Assembly: GCA_947259865.1 (NCBI GenBank)
Contig: CAMYNZ010000188.1
Coordinates: 1-7,359, forward strand
Source of the DNA: an uncultured Desulfobacterales bacterium
GTDB lineage: Bacteria; Desulfobacterota; Desulfobacteria; Desulfobacterales; G020354645
Direction of reading: 5' to 3'
DNA length: 7,359 nt
Position numbers and translations under genes: made by a program. Below the pieces are notes generated by a model. That model was not told the origin of the DNA. It ran no database searches and saw only the letters and a list, made by a program, of their open reading frames with translations. Below are positions 1 through 4,791 of the stretch, piece after piece. Position 1 is the first letter of the stretch. Each line of letters opens with the position of its first letter.

Positions 1-40
1 CCGAGATGGTAATAATATTTGCAGCTTCGCTGCTGATTGG

Positions 41-75
41 TTTCCCTTTGCCGTCCTCTCAACGGCAAAGGGAAA
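41..75. repeat. Perfect 14-bp inverted repeat (gene-end hairpin)
   Basis: The arms TTTCCCTTTGCCGT (41-54) and ACGGCAAAGGGAAA (62-75) are exact reverse complements around a 7-nt loop. The structure lies about 110 nt past the stop of the minus-strand selenoprotein gene, so it could form at the 3' end of that transcript. Neither strand has a T-run after the stem: on the minus strand the T-rich stretch comes before it. It is therefore not a canonical intrinsic terminator. An mRNA 3'-end stabilising hairpin, or a terminator for a gene left of the window, is possible. Confidence 0.6.
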
Positions 76-82
76 AAATAAA

Positions 83-125
83 TTTCTCTGCGATCTTCGC
101 GTCTCGAGCAAAGCGGGCGGTGAAT
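83..125 (+). repeat. Intergenic repeat-like stretch (TCTCTGCG...GCGGTGAA type)
   Basis: The stretch begins TTTCTCTGCG, runs through CTTCGCGTCTCGAGC and ends GGGCGGTGAA. This resembles, from memory, the short 'CTCTGCGTCT...GCGGTGAA' repeats scattered between genes in many proteobacterial genomes. Only one copy is visible here, so its repetitive nature is inferred from the resemblance and not shown by this window. I see no convincing gene between 1 and 186. Confidence 0.35.
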
Positions 126-186
126 ATGTCCTACCAGACCAGTGAAGAAGCGAATGAATCACCAATTCATTGGGTGACTTGGGACA

Positions 187-717
187 TCAACGACTACATA
201 GTCGTTCCATTGAAAAGGAAAGCTCACGGACCAGGTCTTCGCCGCTGTGATAGTGTTCGCGATCGATCCAGGTTTCACTCAATTGATGCATCCAGATTGT
301 CGGTGCGGGCGGATTTTTGATCCAGACGGTACCGGCTGTATAAAAGAGATAAATATCCCACCCCACCCTGTCTTTATAGCCGAGACTGCCGGCAATCGAC
401 GTCCCAGATCGTTTGTTGGGGTCGTAAAATTGGCGCATCCGCAGATCTCTAAAATTGGCGGCTTCAACCCCGGCTTTTTCCTTTGAATCTTCGGGCAGCA
501 TTTTTAGCCACACAAAGCTGATGCTGATATCGGCATTTGAATATTTTTTTATAATCGATTCCTGTACCGCCCGGGCACCCCGTACACTTCAGCCCGGTCA
601 TGTCGGTGACAGCAGGGCCAAAAACCGCAATCGCTTGCTGTTGTCGTTAAAATGATTTTTCAGCGGCTGCAACGATCTGTCAAGTGAGATCAGCTTGATG
701 GATTGGTCAATGCTCAT
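187..717 (-). CDS. Thioredoxin-like selenoprotein with a double-selenocysteine UxxU motif
   Basis: I read this as a 176-residue, probably cytoplasmic thiol/selenol redox protein. The frame opens at ATG 717-715, with GAAGGG (733-728) as ribosome site 10 nt upstream, and stops at TGA 189-187. Two TGA codons interrupt it, at 600-598 (residue 40) and 591-589 (residue 43). Decoding both as Sec gives S-P-T-U-P-G-U-S-V-R-G-A. This replaces the CxxC of thioredoxin-fold proteins, and Cys relatives with SPTCPxC are known to me from memory. A hydrophobic strand (residues 31-39, RFLALLSPT) precedes the motif. A helix-like stretch (45-59) and a second strand (63-72, DISISFVWLK) follow it, which is the beta-UxxU-alpha-beta order of this fold. 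The C-terminal part carries GWDIYLFY, a Pro-rich PPAPTIWMHQL and ETWIDREHYHSGEDLVREL. There is no signal peptide or membrane segment. It lies 80 bp downstream of the crotonase gene on the same strand. The exact substrate is unknown. The main alternative is a pseudogene with two nonsense mutations, which is unlikely given the exact UxxU spacing. Without recoding, only a fragment starting near 513 would be called. Confidence 0.85.
571..600 (-). promoter_or_regulatory. Candidate bacterial SECIS hairpin and first recoded UGA
   Basis: Immediately after the first UGA (600-598), CCGGGC (597-592) pairs perfectly with GCCCGG (576-571). The pairs enclose a 15-nt loop, UGAAGUGUACGGGGU. The second UGA (591-589) lies inside this loop. 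The 3' side of the loop carries GGGGU, placing a GGU 19-21 nt after the first UGA, which is comparable to the SelB-binding apical loop in E. coli fdhF. A competing pairing, UGUAC (586-582) with GUACA (567-563), could form a later hairpin suited to the second UGA. Both are drawn by eye without folding energies. Confidence 0.6.
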
Positions 718-797
718 CTGTTTTATGCCCTTCAAACTATTTTTGATCTTTCATAATCTAACTACCCCGATCCCTGATTTCCTGGCCTACTCCAAAT

Positions 798-1595
798 TCA
801 TATTTTGGAATAATCCCCGTGGCGCCCGAGTCCATCAGTGAATCTCTGGGCACCCGCAATTCCTTCTTTTTTAAGGGCATCCAGACCGTTGTACCACTCT
901 CGCTCCAAGGCTTCACGCACCGGCAGACCATGTTGCAGATAGACCGAACGCCGGTCGGCCCGCATGCATTCCTGGGGAAAACGGGCGATCTCGCGGGCCA
1001 TCTCTTCAGCAGCCTCACGGGCCTTACCGTTGGGAACCACAAGCTCGCACAGACCGATGCTGTAACACTCCCGGGCCGGCACCTTGCGCCCGGTCATGAT
1101 AATTTCCAGCGCCTTACCCATACCCACCAGTCGCGGGAGACGCACCGTACCGCCATCGATCAACGGTATACCCCAGCGGCGGCAATAGACACCGAAATAG
1201 GCGCCCTCCTCCATAATCCGAACATCGCACCACAGCGCCAATTCCATTCCGCCTGCCAACGCCGGCCCGGCAATGGCGCCGATTACCGGTTTGGAAAGTT
1301 CCATCCGGCATGGGCCCATGGCGCTTCGCGGGGGCTGAGAACCGTCGGTCGGTATATCCAATTCCTCTACTTCCAGTTTGCCTTTGTTGGCGGCGGCGTA
1401 TTTGAGGTCCCATCCGGCACAAAAACAGTTGTCCTCTCCACAAAACACTGCCGCACTGGCTTCGGGATCCCGGTCAAAATCCTCAAAGGCGGCGAATAAG
1501 GCCTCGGCTGTTGCGGGATCAACTGCGTTGCGCGCCTCGGGCCTATCGATGATGATGGTCGTCACCGGTCCGCTTTTCTCGACATTCACTGTCAT
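798..1595 (-). CDS. Enoyl-CoA hydratase/isomerase (crotonase) family protein
   Basis: This is a 265-residue, soluble, full-length crotonase-fold protein acting on acyl-CoA thioesters. The N-terminal strand with DRPEARNA (17-24) is typical of the family. CAGWDLKYAA (59-68) supplies the first oxyanion-hole loop, and GPALAGGMELALWCD (110-124) the second. Glu118 aligns with the first catalytic Glu of rat mitochondrial hydratase (E144). The second catalytic Glu (E164) aligns with Cys138 in FGVYCRRWGIPLIDGG (134-149), so this is not a textbook hydratase. The CRRWGxPLIDGGTVRLPRL stretch marks a recognised subgroup, also seen in mycobacterial EchA paralogues as I recall. The C-terminus ends GAQRFTDGLGRHGDYSKI, as in that subgroup. 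The ATG has a GAGGGGGG ribosome site (1610-1603) 7 nt upstream, and a strong promoter lies further upstream. The selenoprotein gene follows 80 bp downstream on the same strand. The substrate, and whether the reaction is hydration, isomerisation or another, cannot be read from sequence. Confidence 0.93.
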   Translation of the reverse strand: MTVNVEKSGPVTTIIIDRPEARNAVDPATAEALFAAFEDFDRDPEASAAVFCGEDNCFCAGWDLKYAAANKGKLEVEELDIPTDGSQPPRSAMGPCRMELSKPVIGAIAGPALAGGMELALWCDVRIMEEGAYFGVYCRRWGIPLIDGGTVRLPRLVGMGKALEIIMTGRKVPARECYSIGLCELVVPNGKAREAAEEMAREIARFPQECMRADRRSVYLQHGLPVREALEREWYNGLDALKKEGIAGAQRFTDGLGRHGDYSKI

Positions 1596-1652
1596 GGTCT
1601 TTCCCCCCTCTAGAATGATTGATTGGATGAGAATTTATTACTGCAAGTCTTA

Positions 1653-1681
1653 TAAATAGTGGAATAAGAGATGGGTGTCAA
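1653..1681 (-). promoter_or_regulatory. Sigma-70-type promoter for the crotonase-selenoprotein unit
   Basis: Reading the minus strand, a consensus TTGACA (1681-1676) is followed after exactly 17 nt by TATTTA (1658-1653). Transcription would start near 1646, giving a leader of about 50 nt before the crotonase ATG at 1595. It fits as the start of the two-gene transcription unit running leftward. Confidence 0.6.
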
Positions 1682-1690
1682 TGAGGAGTG

Positions 1691-1707
1691 TTCAGGGGAA
1701 CCCTGAA
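1691..1707. promoter_or_regulatory. Palindrome, possible operator in the divergent promoter region
   Basis: TTCAGGG-GAA-CCCTGAA has perfect 7-bp arms around 3 nt. It is 10 bp upstream of the -35 box of the leftward crotonase promoter, centred near -53 from the inferred start, and about 125 bp before the amidase start. That placement suits a regulator acting on either divergent gene. No U-run follows on either strand, so it is not a terminator. No binding protein can be named. Confidence 0.3.
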
Positions 1708-1815
1708 AAAAGATTGCTTCGTATCGCTCCTGATGATAGTCAACTCAGGGATCGAGGTATTTTTTCCACCCCAACTCTGAAACGAGCGAAATGAATTTTA
1801 TGGAATCTTTAACTT

Positions 1816-1822
1816 AAGAGGA
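1816..1822 (+). promoter_or_regulatory. Ribosome binding site of the amidase gene
   Basis: AAGAGGA lies 9 nt before ATG 1832 and supports that start codon. No convincing -35/-10 pair for the rightward gene could be seen. A weak TTGCTT (1714-1719) with GATAGT (1735-1740) has only a 15-nt spacer. Confidence 0.7.
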
Positions 1823-1831
1823 CAGCAAATC

Positions 1832-3268
1832 ATGACGACACCACCGTTGCACTACCAGACCATCACAGAGTTGGCCGCTCTCATCCGCAGGGGTGATATA
1901 ACCGCCGTTGAGCTGGCCGAGCACTTTATTTCCCGTATCAACCGTCTGGACGATACGCTGAATGCTTACCGACTGAAGTGCACTGAGAGAGCACTGGATC
2001 GGGCCAAGATGGCGGATAGGGCTTTAGCAGAAGGCAACGGTCACGGTCCGCTGCACGGTATACCTTATGCCGTAAAAGATCTATTCGATGTCAACGGTCT
2101 ACCGACAACCGCCGGGGCCAGAATTTTCGAACAGCATATAGCCACAGAGGATGCGGCGGTGATTCGCAGCCTCGATCGGTCCGGAATGATCCTGCTGGGT
2201 AAAACCAATACGGTCCAGTTTGCCTTCAGCGGCGTGGGCATCAATCACGACCACGGTACCCCTCACAATCCCTGGAGCAAAACCCATTACCTGCCGGGCG
2301 GCTCCAGCAGCGGATCGGGTGTGGCGGTAGCCGCGGGCCTGGTGCCAATGGCCCTGGGGACAGACACCGGCGGATCCGTGCGCGTGCCGGCGGCGCTTTG
2401 CGGCACCGTAGGACTCAAGACCACTGTCGGTCGGATCAGCCGGGCCGGTGTGTACCCGCTGAGCTGGAGCCTGGATTCGGTGGGCGTTCTGGCCCGTTCG
2501 GTGGAAGATGCCGCTCTGGTATATCAGAATATCTGCGGTTCCGACGGTAACGATGATACCACTTTAGGCCTGGCACCCCAGGATGTCCTCAGGGATTTAA
2601 AAGCCGCTGTAAAAGGCAGGCGATTGGCATTTGCCGATACCGTCTTTTTTGATGACATTCACCCTGAAGTAAACAAACAGGTGCGTGCATGTGGTGATGT
2701 TTTTAAACAACTGGGGGCCGAGGTATCTGCCATCGAATTTCCTGAAGCTGCAGAAGCCAGGCAATTGAACCCGGGCGGGGTGTTTATTGCATCCGAGGGA
2801 TATACGCTCAACAAAAAGTGGTTGGAGGAAAATTTTGACCGGCTGGATCCCGTAGTGGCCCGGCGCATGATCATGGGCAAGGATATCACAGCCGCAACCT
2901 ATTTGGAGAACACACTGGCATCAAAACGCCTGCGGGCAAAGGTGTACAATGTACTAAAAGACCTTGATGCCTTGCTGGTTCCCACCACATGTGTGCCGGC
3001 CAAACCGGTGGCTGAGGTGGACGCCGATATGGATACCTATTTGAACCACAATGCAATCTATCTGCGCAACACCAATATCGGTAACATCCTGAATCTCTGC
3101 GGCCTGAGCGTGCCCTGCGGATTTACCACGGACGGCTTGCCCATCGGCCTGCTGATATATGGCAAGCCCTTTCAGGAGGAAGTCATCTTGAACATCGGAT
3201 ATGCCTTCCAGCAGCACACCGACTGGCACCGGCGCAGACCGGATTTGTCATGGCTGGAAAACGCGTAG
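1832..3268 (+). CDS. Amidase-signature family hydrolase
   Basis: This is a 478-residue, complete amidase-signature enzyme that hydrolyses a C-N amide bond; the substrate is unknown. The triad is visible. Lys82 lies in GIPYAVKDLFDVNG (76-89). The cis-Ser is Ser158 in PGGSSSGSGVAVAAG (155-169). The nucleophile is Ser182 in GTDTGGSVRVPAA (176-188). The spacing matches fatty acid amide hydrolase and GatA. The following GLKTTVGRISRAGVYPLSWSLD and VGVLARSVEDAAL are also conserved in the family. No signal peptide is seen, so it is probably cytoplasmic. GatA of the tRNA amidotransferase shares this fold, but no gatB or gatC is adjacent, so a stand-alone amidase is more likely. The gene diverges from the crotonase gene and converges on the acyl-CoA dehydrogenase gene, so it appears to be monocistronic. 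The ATG is supported by AAGAGGA 9 nt upstream. The stop is TAG. Confidence 0.93.
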   Translation: MTTPPLHYQTITELAALIRRGDITAVELAEHFISRINRLDDTLNAYRLKCTERALDRAKMADRALAEGNGHGPLHGIPYAVKDLFDVNGLPTTAGARIFEQHIATEDAAVIRSLDRSGMILLGKTNTVQFAFSGVGINHDHGTPHNPWSKTHYLPGGSSSGSGVAVAAGLVPMALGTDTGGSVRVPAALCGTVGLKTTVGRISRAGVYPLSWSLDSVGVLARSVEDAALVYQNICGSDGNDDTTLGLAPQDVLRDLKAAVKGRRLAFADTVFFDDIHPEVNKQVRACGDVFKQLGAEVSAIEFPEAAEARQLNPGGVFIASEGYTLNKKWLEENFDRLDPVVARRMIMGKDITAATYLENTLASKRLRAKVYNVLKDLDALLVPTTCVPAKPVAEVDADMDTYLNHNAIYLRNTNIGNILNLCGLSVPCGFTTDGLPIGLLIYGKPFQEEVILNIGYAFQQHTDWHRRRPDLSWLENA

Positions 3269-3338
3269 GATTGGTTTAAAAACTTCAAATTAGGCTCAAT
3301 AGCTGCGTTGCAAACCTCTTCAAAATGCTCCCAGAAGA

Positions 3339-3377
3339 AAGTGAGCTAAAGTTAAAAGTGAACTAAAGTGTCTAAAG
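3339..3377 (+). repeat. Left cluster of CTAAAGT repeats
   Basis: About two and a half degenerate direct copies of AAGTG-(1-2 nt)-CTAAAGT(T/G) are visible: AAGTGAGCTAAAGTT, AAGTGAACTAAAGTG and TCTAAAGT. The first part (3339-3360) is the inverted counterpart of 3520-3539 with two single-base indels. Whether this is half of a small non-autonomous element or a long hairpin in the 3' UTRs cannot be settled here. Confidence 0.55.
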
Positions 3378-3519
3378 TCCGCCCTGGTGCGATTTGTTCA
3401 TTTATAGATCTGGGCTAAGTATGATTAAAAACCTGACTTCTTAAGTATAATGCAATGGTGATCGGCCTGGGCCAGGGTTAATGAATTCTGTCGTTTTTAT
3501 AAAAGACGGAGCGAAGCGA

Positions 3520-3565
3520 CACTTTAACTTTAGCCACTTCGAACTTTAGTGCATTTTAGGCACTT
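3520..3565 (-). repeat. Right, inverted cluster of CTAAAGT repeats
   Basis: Read on the minus strand this is AAGTGCCTAAAATGCACTAAAG followed by AAGTGGCTAAAGTTAAAGTG. These are the same degenerate units as at 3339-3377 in opposite orientation. The best-matching arm, 3520-3539, pairs with 3339-3360 across about 159 nt. It lies directly after the acyl-CoA dehydrogenase stop, inside that gene's 3' UTR. Confidence 0.55.
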
Positions 3566-3579
3566 ATATTATTCATCGG

Positions 3580-4743
3580 TTAACATATCAACTTAGCGAT
3601 AACTTCCTTCATTATTTCAGTGGTCCCGCCGCCGATTGATAAAATGCGATTATCCCTGTACAGCCTCTCGACCACATTGCCGCGCATGTAACCGTAACCG
3701 CCCAGTATTTGTACGGCGTCGTAGGTGACTCTGTCGCTGGTGTTGCAGGCAAAATTTTTGGCCATGGAAACTTCCTTGACCTGGTCCAGCCCATTGTCCA
3801 TCCTGGCGGCTACACGATAGGTATATTCTCGACTCACATCCACCAGGGTGGCCATATCCACCAGTTTGTGCCGGATCACCTGAAATCCAACCAGCGGCTT
3901 GCCAAAGGCTTCCCGTTGCCGGGCATAGGCTAAGGCTTCTTCAAAAGCCAGTTGAGCGGTCATATTGGCCATCACGGCCAATGCCAGTCTTTCCGTTTGG
4001 AAGTTTTCCATAATCAAATAAAAACCTTCATTTTCTTTTCCGATTCGATTGGTAACCGGCACACGACAATCGTCAAAGTATATTTCAGCGGTGTCCGAAG
4101 CCCACCAACCGGTTTTTTTAAGTTTTTCAGAAACGGAGTACCCCGGTGCCGTGGCGTCGATCACCAACAGACTGATTCCGTTTACCCCCGGCCTGCCGGT
4201 GCGAACCGCACAGGTGATCTGATCCGCCCGGCAACCGCTGGTGATAAAGGTTTTGTTTCCATTAACGATGTAATGGTCAACTTCCCTTATGGCGGCGGTT
4301 TTTAAGCTGGCAACATCCGAACCGCCGCCCGGCTCGGTTACCGCCAGCGCCGCAATGCGATCTCCGGATAAAACAGGTTCAACAAAGCGGCGTTTTTGAT
4401 CTTTGCTACCGTGGTTTACGATCGGCGGCAGGGCGATGTCCAATGAACTCAGTCCGGCCGCCAGGCCCCCGGAGCCGGACCTTATCAGTTCTTCGGTCGC
4501 CGCGATTTTAAAAAAAATATCTCCGGGTGTTCCGCCATATTCCTCCGGATAGCCGATCCCCAGGATACCAACTCCGGCAGCTTTTTGATAAAGCTCTCGG
4601 GGAAATTCTCCCTGTTCTTCCCACTCATCAACATGGGGCCGGATTTCTTTGTCAACAAATTCTTTTATTGACCGTCGGACCATATCATGGGCTTTGCTAA
4701 AATATTGCTGGTAGTCCGCCTTGGTGGTGAAGTTATATGACAT
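3580..4743 (-). CDS. Acyl-CoA dehydrogenase, isovaleryl/long-chain-like catalytic layout
   Basis: This is a 387-residue, complete FAD-dependent acyl-CoA dehydrogenase that would form the alpha-beta double bond in an acyl-CoA and pass electrons to ETF. The N-terminal helical domain (about 1-125) leads to the FAD/substrate signature LAVTEPGGGSDVASLKT (133-149). The middle beta domain carries GWWASDTAEIYFDDCRVP. The C-terminal helical domain has YARQREAFGKPL, then QILGGYGYMRGNVVERLYRD. The catalytic Glu of short/medium-chain enzymes (YEGT) is Gly372 here (IGGGTTEI). A Glu is present instead at 252 in FQTERLALA, the position used by isovaleryl-CoA and long-chain dehydrogenases, so the enzyme should be active. 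The start chosen is ATG 4743-4741, because AAAGGGGA sits just upstream. An in-frame TTG at 4761 would place the ribosome site inside the gene. It follows the M16C peptidase gene by 48 bp on the same strand. Chain-length preference is not determinable. Confidence 0.93.
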   Translation of the reverse strand: MSYNFTTKADYQQYFSKAHDMVRRSIKEFVDKEIRPHVDEWEEQGEFPRELYQKAAGVGILGIGYPEEYGGTPGDIFFKIAATEELIRSGSGGLAAGLSSLDIALPPIVNHGSKDQKRRFVEPVLSGDRIAALAVTEPGGGSDVASLKTAAIREVDHYIVNGNKTFITSGCRADQITCAVRTGRPGVNGISLLVIDATAPGYSVSEKLKKTGWWASDTAEIYFDDCRVPVTNRIGKENEGFYLIMENFQTERLALAVMANMTAQLAFEEALAYARQREAFGKPLVGFQVIRHKLVDMATLVDVSREYTYRVAARMDNGLDQVKEVSMAKNFACNTSDRVTYDAVQILGGYGYMRGNVVERLYRDNRILSIGGGTTEIMKEVIAKLIC

Positions 4744-4750
4744 GGCGCTA

Positions 4751-4758
4751 TCCCCTTT
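4751..4758 (-). promoter_or_regulatory. Ribosome binding site deciding the acyl-CoA dehydrogenase start
   Basis: On the minus strand AAAGGGGA (4758-4751) ends 7 nt before ATG 4743. It falls between an in-frame TTG (4761) and the ATG, so the ATG is the better start and the protein is six residues shorter than the longest frame. Confidence 0.75.
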
Positions 4759-4791
4759 CAAAATGTTTACCAGATAACAAAGCAGGTGGTG

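Larger units (their letters stand above)
3269..3579. other. Gene-free convergent spacer
   Basis: These 311 bp separate the 3' ends of two converging genes. I see no credible ORF, no RNA gene and no hairpin followed by a U-run on either strand. Near 3291-3330, GGCTCAATAGCTGCGTTGC followed by TTCAAAATGCTC resembles short intergenic repeats I recall from Desulfobacterales genomes, but only one copy is present. From 3339 the spacer holds the inverted repeat clusters listed separately. Confidence 0.6.

Noticed and set aside
187..189. A third in-frame TGA of the selenoprotein gene read as another Sec, with the frame open into the upstream 186 bases.
   Set aside because: The residues just before it already look like the natural family C-terminus. 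The sequence beyond shows no protein-like pattern and runs into the inverted repeat. It is treated as the true stop.
126..320. Plus-strand frame beginning MSYQTSEEANES.
   Set aside because: It has no recognisable family, no clear ribosome site, and most of it lies antisense to the selenoprotein gene.
187..717. Reading the region as a pseudogene or as two separate small genes broken by nonsense mutations.
   Set aside because: Both TGAs are in one frame, are spaced exactly as UxxU, and no other lesion occurs over 176 codons. Random decay would not place two TGAs exactly at the CxxC positions.
819..1499. Long plus-strand open frame of 226 codons.
   Set aside because: It is antisense to the well-supported crotonase gene, has a low-complexity His/Arg-rich composition, and shows no family motif.
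3339..3377. Short direct repeats considered as a CRISPR array.
   Set aside because: The units are about 17 nt, degenerate, without spacers of regular length, and there are no cas genes nearby.
4744..4761. TTG at 4761 as the start of the acyl-CoA dehydrogenase.
   Set aside because: The ribosome site AAAGGGGA lies between this TTG and the ATG at 4743, so it would be inside the coding sequence.
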